Below are positions 17,613 to 25,716 of a stretch of DNA of 64,000 nt, one piece after another. The notes under the pieces are model-generated. The model saw nothing but the letters and a program-made list of their open reading frames with translations, was not told where the DNA came from and ran no database searches. This stretch comes from an uncultured Clostridia bacterium (lineage in GTDB: Bacteria > Bacillota > Clostridia > Christensenellales > QALW01). The stretch covers positions 150,870 through 214,869 of the forward strand of contig CAKSKV010000002.1 of NCBI GenBank assembly GCA_934465535.1, given 5' to 3'. The translations under genes and the position numbers were made by a program. The first letter of the stretch is position 1. Every line of letters starts with the position of its first letter.

Positions 17613-18023
17613 TCAGGTATGCGAGCTGAGAAACTCCCTGAACTGAGCATTGAAGCTTTCAATGCGCTGCTTTGCTTCATTATCGGCGTTTGAAAGAATA
17701 AGCTTTTGCTGTTCCTCGGCGGCTTTTATTATGCTTTGTGCCTGCGCTCTTGCGTCGGCAACAATGCTTTCCGCCTGCATCTGCTGTATCTGAAGGCTCT
17801 CACGGTACTGCTGCGCCGCTTTGTCGGCAGCCTCAAATATGCCGCTTAGCTTAAGCGCCGCCTCCGCAAGCGTACCGGAGGTGGCTACGGCAAGCTCGCG
17901 CCGTTTAAGCTCCTCCTGCGCTTCTGCCAGCTCCGCCTCCACCCGGCTGAGCTTTTTGCTTTGCGCAATCAGCATTTCCAGCAATTCCGCACGGTTTAAT
18001 TTTTTCAGTTCCTTTTCCGTCAT
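17613..18023 (-). CDS. Coiled-coil protein at head of pilus operon
   Basis: 136 residues, no signal or membrane segment. Nearly the whole length is heptad-like: an N-terminal LNRAELLEMLIAQSKKLSRVEAELAEAQEELKRRE helix and an Ala/Gln-rich helix (EAADKAAQQYRES ... KAAEEQQKLIL). Similar small proteins are often found before signal peptidase in clostridial pilin clusters, sometimes mislabelled DNA repair ATPase. The second helix has a DivIVA/AtpF-like look. First gene after the operon promoter, 23 bases before the signal peptidase. Function unknown; a cytoplasmic scaffold for pilus assembly sites is possible. Confidence 0.78.
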   Translation of the reverse strand: MTEKELKKLNRAELLEMLIAQSKKLSRVEAELAEAQEELKRRELAVATSGTLAEAALKLSGIFEAADKAAQQYRESLQIQQMQAESIVADARAQAQSIIKAAEEQQKLILSNADNEAKQRIESFNAQFREFLSSHT

Positions 18024-18145
18024 AGGCTCGCCGACTTTCCCGAATTCTCGTTATATATGTCAAAATATCAAAATATTGAAAAACGCCGGTCGGAAAACCG
18101 CATAAACACGGCAAACTCCCGGTAAATATCATAAACATCCTTTTT

Positions 18146-18174
18146 ATTATAGCATTCCCGATGTGAAAACGCAA
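18146..18174 (-). promoter_or_regulatory. Promoter of the pilus operon
   Basis: Minus-strand TTGCGT (18169-18174), exactly 17 bases, perfect TATAAT (18146-18151). Start would be near 18139, giving a leader of about 115 bases before the coiled-coil gene. No other comparable promoter was noticed within the operon. Confidence 0.65.
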
Positions 18175-18417
18175 TATAAAAAACGCGCTTTTCCCCGAAA
18201 ATACCGCATGCTTTTCGCAAATATCGCCATAATGCCCGCCGCTGTCAAGACCGCTTTCGACAAATTCCGCCGTTAAGAAAAATAAAGAAAAAGAAACGGA
18301 AATTTCCCCATAAAAACCGCCGTTTCTTATGTGACTGCACTACAAAACCGCACAATTATTCTTATTACTTCCAAAGCCGCAAAGACGTTTTCTGTGAAGA
18401 GTGAAGCGGCAAAAGTT

Positions 18418-18449
18418 AAAGTCCCAAAGGCTTACGCCTTTGGGACTTT
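18418..18449. terminator. Terminator of tRNA-Arg
   Basis: Perfect 14-base stem (18418-18431 with 18436-18449) and a 4-base loop, directly abutting the tRNA 3' end, with T-rich ends on both strands. Confidence 0.8.
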
Positions 18450-18525
18450 GGTGCGCCTGCCCGGATTCGAACCGGGGGCCTCTCCCTTAGGAGGGGAGCG
18501 CTCTATCCTGCTGAGCTACAAACGC
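18449..18525 (-). tRNA. tRNA-Arg (anticodon CCT)
   Basis: On the minus strand the 5' acceptor GCGTTTG pairs with CAGGCGC, the D arm reads AGCTCAGCAGGATAGAGC, the anticodon stem CTCCC/GGGAG encloses loop CTCCTAA (anticodon CCT), and the T arm has CCCGGTTCGAATCCGGG. The CCA end is encoded (18449-18451). Reads AGG codons. Confidence 0.93.
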
Positions 18526-18622
18526 ATACAGAGCATCGACGATAATAACTTATAATAAAGCTTATGATAAAATGAATATAAAACAGTACGGGGCATTTAA
18601 GTGAGCGGCCGTTTGGCCCAAG

Positions 18623-18665
18623 GCAAACGGTTCCGTTTGCTTTTTTGCCCTTAAGCGGCTATAAT
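18623..18665 (+). promoter_or_regulatory. Hairpin-T run overlapping the rnhC promoter
   Basis: A perfect 8-base stem GCAAACGG/CCGTTTGC (18623-18640) with six T forms a plus-strand terminator although no gene ends there. The -35 TTGCTT (18637-18642) overlaps its 3' arm, followed by 17 bases and TATAAT (18660-18665). It may insulate rnhC from antisense or upstream transcription. Confidence 0.55.
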
Positions 18666-18743
18666 GATAGCACAATGAAAGGAAAATGTCAACGGGCAAC
18701 TCCTTTTGAGATGCCCGGCGGCGCTTCCGGAAAAGAGCAGCAA

Positions 18744-19715
18744 ATGACATCTACCGTCCCGTTTTCCATGCCCAAGGCGCAGGGCATAGAAGCGCTTAAA
18801 AGCCTGCTTGAGCAGCAGGGAATTGCCGTTGAAGCGCAAAGCGAGATACCCTACGGATACAGGCTTTCCTGCGCGGCGCAGGAGCGCTTTAATCTTGTGC
18901 TGTACTATTCAAAAAACGGCATATGCACAAGACTTGTGCAGCAGAACGGCCCGCAGGGGTTAGCCGAGCTTTTGGCATCGCAGTGCTGCGGCAATACCGG
19001 CGCAAAGGCAGGCGCTTCAAAGGAGGCCTCCTGCTTTGCGGCGCGCCCCGTTAAGGAAATAAGCCTTACCGGCTGCCGCATAGGCACCGACGAATCCGGC
19101 AAGGGCGACTTCTTCGGCCCTCTCGTAGTGGCGGGAGTGTATGTAAACGAGCGCTCCGAGGCGCTTTTGGACACGCTGGGGGTAAAGGATTCCAAGCTTT
19201 CCTCGGATAAACGCAACCTTGAGCTGGCGCGCGGCATACGCAGCATGCTGCCCAAGGAGGATATCGAGGTGCTGTGCCTTTTGCCGGGAAGCTATAACCG
19301 CCTTTATGAAAAAATAGGCAACCTGAACACGCTGCTTGCCTGGGCGCACTCCCGCGTGATAGAGAACCTGCTGGAGCGCCACGGTGCCTGCGGTGATGTG
19401 ATAGTGGATCAGTTTGCCGGAGAATATGTGCTTAAGCGGGCGCTTATGGAAAGGGGGCGCGGCGCGCGCGTGCTGCAAACGCCCAAGGGCGAGCGGGACA
19501 CTGCGGTAGCGGCGGCCTCCATTATTGCGCGGGAACGCTTTCTGAGCGAGATGGAAAGGCTTTCGCGCTCCGCAGGGGCGGAGGGCTTTATCCTGCCCAA
19601 GGGTGCCGGCGCGGCGGCGGACCGCGCGGCGCAGGGCATATGCAGGCTTTCCGGGCGGGATTCCCTTTCGGAATTTGCAAAGCTGCATTTCAAGAACTTT
19701 GAAAAGCTGAAATAA
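18744..19715 (+). CDS. rnhC: Ribonuclease HIII
   Basis: About 323 residues. The N-terminal TBP-like substrate-binding domain (about 1-90, with YGYRLSCAAQERFNLVLYYSKNGICTRLV) precedes the RNase H fold with GTDESGKGDFFGPLVVAG, the signature of type 2 RNases H; further acidic residues lie in VDQFAG and the RDTAVAAASIIAR block. It cuts RNA in RNA-DNA hybrids. ATG 18744 is preferred because the promoter -10 box ends at 18665 and GGAAAAGAG lies before it; upstream in-frame ATG 18675 would be nearly leaderless. First gene of rnhC-rdgB-yfcE. Confidence 0.93.
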   Translation: MTSTVPFSMPKAQGIEALKSLLEQQGIAVEAQSEIPYGYRLSCAAQERFNLVLYYSKNGICTRLVQQNGPQGLAELLASQCCGNTGAKAGASKEASCFAARPVKEISLTGCRIGTDESGKGDFFGPLVVAGVYVNERSEALLDTLGVKDSKLSSDKRNLELARGIRSMLPKEDIEVLCLLPGSYNRLYEKIGNLNTLLAWAHSRVIENLLERHGACGDVIVDQFAGEYVLKRALMERGRGARVLQTPKGERDTAVAAASIIARERFLSEMERLSRSAGAEGFILPKGAGAAADRAAQGICRLSGRDSLSEFAKLHFKNFEKLK

Positions 19716-19796
19716 CCGCAGGGCCGCGCCCAAAATGCAATCAAAGAGGTAAACGGCAAAATACATCCCAAAGGAAATCGGAGGACAGCAAACGGT

Positions 19797-20393
19797 ATGA
19801 AGCTGATAATTGCCACAAACAATCAAAAAAAGCTGGTGGAAATGAAGGCCGTTCTTGCCGGGCTTTTTGATGAAATACTCTCCCTTAAGGAAGCGGGGAT
19901 AGAGCACGAAACGCTGGAGGACGGCAGCACCTTTGAGGAAAACGCCCTTAAAAAGGCGCGGGAAACCGCTCAAATAAGCGGCTGTGCCTGCGTGGCGGAC
20001 GACAGCGGTTTGGTGGTGGACGCCCTCGGCGGCGCGCCCGGCATATATTCCGCGCGCTACTGCGGGCATCACGGCGACGACGAAGCCAATCTGCGCCTTG
20101 TGCTGGAAAACATGAAGGATAAAAAGCAGCGCAGCGCACGCTTTGTGTGCGCCATGGCCTATGTATGCGGAAACACCGAGGCGGTATTTCGCGGAGAGCT
20201 GGAGGGGGAGATCACATATGCGCCCTCAGGGTGCAACGGCTTCGGATATGACCCGATATTCCGCCTTCCCGATTACGGCTGCACCTCTGCGGAGATATCC
20301 CCCGAGGAAAAGATGCGCATATCGCACCGCGCCCGCGCGGCGCAGAGCCTTGCAGAATGGCTTAAACAGGAAAGAGCGGAGGGACGGCTGTGA
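19797..20393 (+). CDS. rdgB: dITP/XTP pyrophosphatase (RdgB/HAM1)
   Basis: 198 residues, full family length. Begins MKLIIATNNQKKLVEMKAVL (the T/S-x-N-x2-K substrate motif), then TFEENALKKA, the DDSGLVVDALGGAPGIYSARY signature, and the closing GFGYDPIF...ISHRARA. Hydrolyses non-canonical purine triphosphates (dITP, XTP) to monophosphates, keeping them out of DNA. Its stop overlaps the GTG of the next gene. Confidence 0.96.
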   Translation: MKLIIATNNQKKLVEMKAVLAGLFDEILSLKEAGIEHETLEDGSTFEENALKKARETAQISGCACVADDSGLVVDALGGAPGIYSARYCGHHGDDEANLRLVLENMKDKKQRSARFVCAMAYVCGNTEAVFRGELEGEITYAPSGCNGFGYDPIFRLPDYGCTSAEISPEEKMRISHRARAAQSLAEWLKQERAEGRL

Positions 20394-20851
20394 AAAGGCT
20401 TTATGTAATATCGGACAGCCACGGCTATCGCGATTTTGATATGCTGCTTGCCGCCTCAAGGGACGCCGATGCCTACGCGCATTTGGGCGATCACGCCTCG
20501 GACGGTGAGGAGTTTGCCCGAAAAACCGGGAAATTCACCGCTTTGGTACGGGGCAACTGCGATCCGGGCAGTGTTCAGCCCGATGAAGAGGTTATAACCC
20601 TTGAGGGGGTAAAAATACTTTTGGTGCACGGGCATACTCTGGGGGTAAAATATTCCCTTACGCGTCTTACTTACCGCGCACTGGAGCTGGGCGCCGCCTG
20701 TGCCTGCTACGGGCACACCCATATTGCCGATATCACCTGGCAGCAGGGCGTGCTGCTGGTATGCCCCGGCGCATTTTCCCGCTTTTCGCCGCAATATGCG
20801 CGTCTGGATATAAAAAACGGCTCGGTTGAGCCGTATCTGTTCTGCCTTTAG
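20390..20851 (+). CDS. YfcE/MJ0936-type metallophosphoesterase
   Basis: 153 residues with all calcineurin-like motifs of the small phosphodiesterase family: ISDSHGYRDFD, LGDHASD, RGNCDPG, VHGHTLG and CYGHTHIAD. Predicted two-metal phosphodiesterase; substrate unknown. GTG start inside the rdgB stop (GTGA overlap), a pairing seen in many Firmicutes. Confidence 0.93.
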   Translation: MKRLYVISDSHGYRDFDMLLAASRDADAYAHLGDHASDGEEFARKTGKFTALVRGNCDPGSVQPDEEVITLEGVKILLVHGHTLGVKYSLTRLTYRALELGAACACYGHTHIADITWQQGVLLVCPGAFSRFSPQYARLDIKNGSVEPYLFCL

Positions 20852-20880
20852 CTTATAAATGATGCACGCAAAAAAAGGCA

Positions 20881-20914
20881 AAAGCACGCAGCCAACACCT
20901 GCGCGCTTTTATTT
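20881..20914. terminator. Bidirectional terminator between yfcE-like gene and mgtE
   Basis: 11-base stem with one mismatch (AAAGCACGCAG / CTGCGCGCTTT) followed by a T-rich stretch on the plus strand; the complementary A run precedes it. Confidence 0.65.
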
Positions 20915-20975
20915 TTATATTGATTCCGTGCCCGCAAAGCCGCACTCCGCCGCCGTATCCGGGGCTTGAAAGCCG

Positions 20976-22349
20976 CTACGGCATCTGAAGTATGGAGGAG
21001 GCCACCGCAAAATATACAAGCAGCGATACCGCATCCACTATGGTGGTAATAAACGGGCTTGCCATAACGGCAGGATCCAGCTTAAGGCATTTTGCAAGCA
21101 GGGGCAGAGTGCAGCCTATAAGCTTTGCCACCAAAACCGTAACGGCAAGGGTAAGCCCCACCACCAAGGCAACCGAAGCATCCGCCGCAGTATTGCCAAG
21201 CAGCATACGGTCAATAAGCATTACCTTGCCGAAGGCCGCAACGGAAAGCGTAATGCCGCACAGCAGCGCCACCCGCGTTTCCTTCCATATCACCCTTAAA
21301 AAGTCGGAGGGACGGATCTCGCTTAGGGCAAGGCCGCGTATAACGGTAACCGATGCCTGAGAGCCGGAATTTCCGCCGGTGTCCATAAGCATGGGGATAA
21401 AGGCGGTAAGAATGGGCAGCCCGGCAAGCGCCCCTTCAAAGGAGCTGATAATGCCCCCCGTGAAGGTGGCGGATATCATCAGCACCAGCAGCCACGGGAT
21501 TCTTTTTGCAAATATGACCGGCGCCGGGGTTTTAAGGTACGGGCGGTCGGACGGCGTGATTGCCGCCATTTTTTCAATGTCCTCTGTGGTCTCCTGCGTT
21601 AATACATCTATTGCATCGTCAACGGTAACTATACCTACAAGGCGGTTTTCGTTGTCCACAACGGGCAGAGCCAGCAGATCGTAGCGCTTGAATTTTTCCG
21701 CAACGCTTTCTTCATCCTCATGGGTAACGGCAAAGAGCACATTATCGTCCATTATATCGCCTATGCGGGCCTCCGGGCTGCTAAGCAGCATATCCTTCAC
21801 CGTTACCACCCCCACCAGATGCCGGTTTTCATCGGTAACATAGCAGGTGTATATGGTTTCCTTGTCCACTCCGGTTGCCCGTATGTGGTCAAAGGCCTCG
21901 GACACGCTCATGCCCGCCTTAAGGCAGACATACTCCGTGGTCATTATGCTGCCCGCGCTGTCCTGCGGATATTTCAGCAGCTCGTTTATGGCCTTTCTGT
22001 CCTCCGGCGAGGAGGAATTGAGTATCCTGCGCACAACGCTTGCCGGCATTTCCTCTATGATATCCACGGTGTCGTCAAGATAAAGCTCCTTGAGCACCTC
22101 GTGAAGCTCGTTATCGGAAAAGGATTTTATAAGCAGCTCCTGAATATCGGGATCCAGCTCTACGAAGGTCTCCGCCGCCAGCTCCTTGGGCAGCAGACGG
22201 TAAACCACCGGAAGCTTTTCCTCCGGCAGGTCGTCGCAAAGGCGTGCTATATCGATCGGCTCCATGTCGATCAGTTCGGATCTTAATTCGGAATATTTGC
22301 GCTTTTCAAGCAATTCAAGCGCTTTTGTAAGCAACTCTTCCTTTGACAT
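20976..22349 (-). CDS. mgtE: Magnesium transporter MgtE
   Basis: 457 residues with the full MgtE plan: N-terminal superhelical domain (about 1-130, repeats such as LPEEKLPVVYRLLPKELAAETF), two CBS domains (about 135-255, MTTEYVCLKAGMSVSEAF and DDNVLFAVTHEDEESVAEKFKRYDLLALPVV), a connecting helix, and five membrane segments containing PMLMDTGGNSGSQAS. The cytoplasmic domain closes the channel when Mg2+ is high. GGAGGG precedes the ATG. A 300-base leader with a small ORF and a terminator-like hairpin lies upstream. Confidence 0.96.
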   Translation of the reverse strand: MSKEELLTKALELLEKRKYSELRSELIDMEPIDIARLCDDLPEEKLPVVYRLLPKELAAETFVELDPDIQELLIKSFSDNELHEVLKELYLDDTVDIIEEMPASVVRRILNSSSPEDRKAINELLKYPQDSAGSIMTTEYVCLKAGMSVSEAFDHIRATGVDKETIYTCYVTDENRHLVGVVTVKDMLLSSPEARIGDIMDDNVLFAVTHEDEESVAEKFKRYDLLALPVVDNENRLVGIVTVDDAIDVLTQETTEDIEKMAAITPSDRPYLKTPAPVIFAKRIPWLLVLMISATFTGGIISSFEGALAGLPILTAFIPMLMDTGGNSGSQASVTVIRGLALSEIRPSDFLRVIWKETRVALLCGITLSVAAFGKVMLIDRMLLGNTAADASVALVVGLTLAVTVLVAKLIGCTLPLLAKCLKLDPAVMASPFITTIVDAVSLLVYFAVASSILQMP

Positions 22350-22648
22350 AAATGCCCTCCTAAATTTTTTTGCATAAAAATGCCCCGTCCCTCCGGGGAC
22401 GGATTTAGAAAGTCAGTTATGTATGGGATTCAGAAAACCGTCGGGCGGGTAAAATAATGTCCGCACAAGGGAACATCGCCGCACGATCGAACAGAATCAC
22501 GCATACTCGCCGTACTTCCTGCGTCCATTTTTCACCCTTCCCTTCCTGAATAAACTTGTAAAAAATGCAGTAAAATGAACCTGCCTTACGCAAAAAACCG
22601 CGCCGCCCGGGATGCTTGCCCCAAAGACCGCCGTCTGCATGCGCAGGC
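22350..22648 (-). promoter_or_regulatory. Long mgtE leader with small ORF and terminator
   Basis: Between the predicted start of transcription (about 22648) and mgtE there are 300 untranslated bases. They hold a 32-codon ORF (22528-22430) and, near the end, a CCGTCCC/GGGACGG hairpin (22385-22402) followed by T5 (22376-22380) just before the mgtE ribosome site. The layout is that of transcription attenuation by Mg2+ or translation. The conserved blocks of the M-box riboswitch were not found on reading. Confidence 0.5.
22430..22528 (-). CDS. Candidate mgtE leader peptide
   Basis: 32 residues, MDAGSTASMRDSVRSCGDVP..., ending ...FTRPTVF. A GAAGGG ribosome-site-like sequence lies six bases before the ATG. 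It ends 27 bases before the leader terminator, a distance suited to ribosome-dependent attenuation. No family recognised; may be chance. Confidence 0.3.
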   Translation of the reverse strand: MDAGSTASMRDSVRSCGDVPLCGHYFTRPTVF

Positions 22649-22654
22649 AGTATT

Positions 22655-22683
22655 ATCATACGCCGCAGCGGCGCTTTTGTCAA
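22655..22683 (-). promoter_or_regulatory. Promoter of mgtE
   Basis: Consensus TTGACA (22678-22683 on minus strand), 17-base spacer, TATGAT (22655-22660). The only strong match upstream of mgtE. Confidence 0.65.
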
Positions 22684-22753
22684 TCTCTTTAGCGCTTTTC
22701 CCGACCGGCTTTATATTGCCGCCCTTTGAAAAAAGCTTTTTGCATATACCGAA

Positions 22754-22782
22754 ACGGACGCGCCCTTTCGGGACGCGTCCGT
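22754..22782. terminator. GC-rich hairpin after pepV
   Basis: ACGGACGCG (22754-22762) pairs with CGCGTCCGT (22774-22782); inner bases extend the stem. It lies about 45 bases after the dipeptidase stop on the minus strand, with only a short T run. Confidence 0.5.
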
Positions 22783-22827
22783 GTTTAATTTATCCTTTGC
22801 TTTTAAGCCGTTTTGCCGGCCGCAGGG

Positions 22828-24195
22828 TCAATCCGCCAGCTCTTTATAGACATCGGCGAACATATGCACATCCTCCATAAGCTCATCCATGCTCATGCGC
22901 TCATCGGTATTATGGGCATACTCCGGCGCGCCGGGGCGGTTTACACCGAAGGCCACGCCGGTTTTGAGGGCGCGGGCATAGGTGCCGCCGCCGATGGCAA
23001 TGCAGCGCGCCTCCTGTCCCGTGCGGCGTTCATATACGCGGCTGAGCGCCTGCACAAGATAGTGCTCCTTGGGGGTGTGATGCGGCTGCTGCACATGACC
23101 CTCGCTCAAGGTATAGCCGGGGAAGGCCGCAGCCAACCCATCATGCACTGTTTTATCGCTGAAGGTAACGGGGAAGCGGATGTCCACCGTAAGGCTGAGC
23201 CTGCCGTTTTCCAGTTCAATTATGCCCAGATTGTCGGTAAGTGCGCCGGAAACCTCATCGCAAAGCGCAAGGCCGATCCCGCTGCCGTCCGTTGTGCGGC
23301 ACAGCTTTTCGTATATATCTTTGGCTGCGGCGGGCAGCTCGCCGTCCATGGGCAGGCGGGAAATAAGCTCAAGCAGCGGCCATATGGCGTTTTTGCCCTC
23401 CTGCGGCGTGGAGGCATGAGCCGGAACTCCCTTGCTTGTAATGGTAACCGTGTCCTTCTGCACGGTATAGGAAATGCCGTTTGAGTGGCAATCGTATTCA
23501 AGCAGCGCAAAGGCCAGCTTATCCATATTGCCCTTTATCACTGCCTTGGCCTCCGGCGCCACAACATTGGGACGATCGCCGCCGTGAATACTCACCTCAT
23601 AGCTGCCGCAGTTGATATCGCGGCTGAGCGTGCACTGATATATTCCCTTTTCGGTGTTTATTATCGGATAATCCGCATCCGGGGAAAAGCCCACCTCCGG
23701 CAGACCCACATGGGCTGAATAGTAATCTATGCAGCCCCAGCCGCTTTCCTCATTGCAGCCGAATATCAGCCGGATGTTCTTTTTAGGCTGCGCACCGGAC
23801 TGCGCATAGGCCGCCAAAGCATATACCGAAGCCACCAGCGGCCCCTTGTCGTCGCATACTCCGCGAGCCCATACAACGCCGTTTTTTTCATACGCGTCAA
23901 AGGGCGGATAGGACCAGCCCTTTCCGCAGGGTACAACATCAAGGTGCGTAAGCACGCCTATCTGTTCCCCGGTGCAGCCCGGTATTTCGGCATAGCCTGC
24001 ATAGCCGTCCACATTCACCGCATGCAGCCCCAGCTTTCTGCACATCTCCAGCGCCGTATCCAGCGCCCTTCTTACCTCGCTGCCGAAGGGCGCGCCGGGC
24101 TGCGGCTCCCCCTCAACGGAGGGTATCCTGAGCAATGTCTTAAGGTCGGACACCATAGCGTCCCTGTGCTCATCAATATATTTATGCATATCCAT
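22828..24195 (-). CDS. pepV: M20-family Sapep/PepV-type dipeptidase
   Basis: 455 residues. Two-zinc aminopeptidase fold: first metal His in GVLTHLDVVPCGKGW, bridging Asp in WARGVCDDKGP, catalytic Glu pair in FGCNEESGWG, further ligand in GFSPDADYPI, and the final His in PEYAHNTDERMSM. A lid domain is inserted (about 180-380). Cleaves dipeptides in the cytosol to feed amino-acid metabolism. AAAGGA lies eight bases before the ATG. Same strand as the membrane-anchored genes upstream. Confidence 0.93.
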   Translation of the reverse strand: MDMHKYIDEHRDAMVSDLKTLLRIPSVEGEPQPGAPFGSEVRRALDTALEMCRKLGLHAVNVDGYAGYAEIPGCTGEQIGVLTHLDVVPCGKGWSYPPFDAYEKNGVVWARGVCDDKGPLVASVYALAAYAQSGAQPKKNIRLIFGCNEESGWGCIDYYSAHVGLPEVGFSPDADYPIINTEKGIYQCTLSRDINCGSYEVSIHGGDRPNVVAPEAKAVIKGNMDKLAFALLEYDCHSNGISYTVQKDTVTITSKGVPAHASTPQEGKNAIWPLLELISRLPMDGELPAAAKDIYEKLCRTTDGSGIGLALCDEVSGALTDNLGIIELENGRLSLTVDIRFPVTFSDKTVHDGLAAAFPGYTLSEGHVQQPHHTPKEHYLVQALSRVYERRTGQEARCIAIGGGTYARALKTGVAFGVNRPGAPEYAHNTDERMSMDELMEDVHMFADVYKELAD

Positions 24196-24256
24196 AATAT
24201 TATCCTTTCCGGCGTTTCCGCCATAGAAGCCCTCCGTTTTTTGTGCGTAAGGGCTG

Positions 24257-24889
24257 TTATTTGCTGTCGTTTTCTTCCCGCAGGCTCAGGCGCGCAGAAA
24301 AATCCGCAAGCGCCGCAAGCGCTTCTTCGCGTCCGTCCGCCTTTTCCAAAACAGCCAGGCATATATACCTGTTGTTTTCCGCGGTGCCGTCCTTATACCC
24401 CCAAAAGGCATCCCCCATGCCGGTTAAATCTATGCCGTCTATAAGTATGCCGTAGCAGACGCCGTCAATGCAGATAAGCCCCTCCTCCTGCGGGGTGAGG
24501 GGCGTGCGGTCCAGCCGCGCCAGCCTTCCCTGCGCAGCCAGCAGCGCAAGGTCGTCATCCCGCAGTATAAGCACATCCGCGCCCTGACGCACCAGCTCGT
24601 CCTCCAGCGCCTGCCCTTCGTTTCCGGGCAGGGCAAAGGCATCGGTGTTCTGCCGGCTTACAAAGGCGGCATGGGTATTATCGCCGAACTGCGCGCATAT
24701 TCTGTCATATGAGCCCAGCGTGGCGCCGGCCGTATCCACAAAGCACACCGTCAGCTTTTCCGCGGTGGGCGCCGCCTGTATAAAGTAGTATACCGACTCG
24801 GTAATCAGCAGCATTACCGCCAGCGTCACAATATAAAGCGCCTTATGCGCACCCAGCGGCCGCAGCCGATTTCTTGTTTCCGCCTTCAA
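24257..24889 (-). CDS. Membrane-anchored extracytoplasmic protein, unknown
   Basis: About 210 residues: short basic N-terminus, one membrane segment (HKALYIVTLAVMLLITESVYYFI) and an outside domain. The outside part has alternating strand/helix pattern with VDTAGATLGSYDRICAQFG and VLILRDDDLALLAAQGRLARLD, like a fragment of a periplasmic substrate-binding fold. TTG 24889 with AAAGG eight bases upstream is preferred over GTG 24898. It resembles the next gene upstream in size, topology and a D-x-L-x-L-x-D/R pattern. Function not recognised. Confidence 0.7.
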   Translation of the reverse strand: MKAETRNRLRPLGAHKALYIVTLAVMLLITESVYYFIQAAPTAEKLTVCFVDTAGATLGSYDRICAQFGDNTHAAFVSRQNTDAFALPGNEGQALEDELVRQGADVLILRDDDLALLAAQGRLARLDRTPLTPQEEGLICIDGVCYGILIDGIDLTGMGDAFWGYKDGTAENNRYICLAVLEKADGREEALAALADFSARLSLREENDSK

Positions 24890-25028
24890 TTTCCGCACCT
24901 TTCATTTTTGTCCGCCGCGCGTCCCTCTGCCCGTCTTTGGCGCCTGTATTTTACGCGCGATTCTTTATGTTCCGCCTGCCGGGGTGGGCGGGCGGGGGCA
25001 GGCGGAACCGCCGTATGCGGCAGCCTGT

Positions 25029-25691
25029 TTATTTTTCCCTATCGTCGCTTTTGGGCAGCGCCGTCGCCCCGGAGAGAATTTCATATGCCAGCTTCTCTCC
25101 CTGCTCGGAGGCGCGCACATACAGGCACATTATCACTTGGGATGATGCCGCAGTGCTGCATATACTGTTATCCGGCAGCGCGCTGCCCGGGAATTCCAGC
25201 CCCCGGAACATCATCTGCTGCACCTCGTAGCCGTATATCCGCCCATCGCTTGTTTTTGTCCGCTCCGAAAGCGCCTCCACCGGCTCCATGGGCTTCAGAT
25301 AGCCGCCCGTCAGCAAAAACTCGTATCTTTCCCTGTCCAGCAGCAGTATATCGCACTCATTTGCCGCCATGCGGGTGGTTATAATCTGCCAACCGCTCTG
25401 CGCGCCCGACTGCACCGTCCCGCCGGCTCCCATTCCGCCGCCCTGCACCGAAATATCAAAGCACTGCACCTCCAGATGCTCTATCTCCGGGTGCGCCTCC
25501 TTCAGGCTCTGCTGCCACGCGGAGGCCCTGCCGCCGGGGACATTTGTTCTGTAAAAGAATATAATGGCGTGATTGTCCCCTATGCGGGTTGCTCTGCGGT
25601 TATATATAAGCTCGGTCAGCGCCGTCGTTGCCACAAGCAGCACGGCAAGCACAACCGCCGCCTTTTTCAGATACGGTATATATTTTTTCAA
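25029..25691 (-). CDS. Membrane-anchored extracytoplasmic protein, unknown
   Basis: 220 residues with one N-terminal membrane segment (AAVVLAVLLVATTALTELIY) and an extracytoplasmic domain. The motif MAANECDILLLDRERYEFLLTGGYLKPME resembles the part of extracellular solute-binding proteins that describes a bound target residue track, and the same theme occurs in the downstream gene, so the two may be distant relatives. No lipobox and no transporter genes nearby. 25 bases after the 25717 gene, so probably one operon. Confidence 0.7.
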   Translation of the reverse strand: MKKYIPYLKKAAVVLAVLLVATTALTELIYNRRATRIGDNHAIIFFYRTNVPGGRASAWQQSLKEAHPEIEHLEVQCFDISVQGGGMGAGGTVQSGAQSGWQIITTRMAANECDILLLDRERYEFLLTGGYLKPMEPVEALSERTKTSDGRIYGYEVQQMMFRGLEFPGSALPDNSICSTAASSQVIMCLYVRASEQGEKLAYEILSGATALPKSDDREK

Positions 25692-25716
25692 TACCCTTTC
25701 CTCCGCGCCGCAAGCA

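Noticed and set aside
18418..18525. tRNA-Arg as an integration site for the nearby pilus region
   Set aside because: No duplicated tRNA end or integrase gene was seen in the neighbourhood.
22350..22648. M-box (ykoK) riboswitch before mgtE
   Set aside because: Expected by analogy, but its conserved blocks were not found when the leader was read in full; left open as a different leader.
22417..22683. 88-codon minus-strand frame in the mgtE leader
   Set aside because: Starts at or before the promoter -10 box and lacks a ribosome site; the 32-codon frame in another phase is more plausible.
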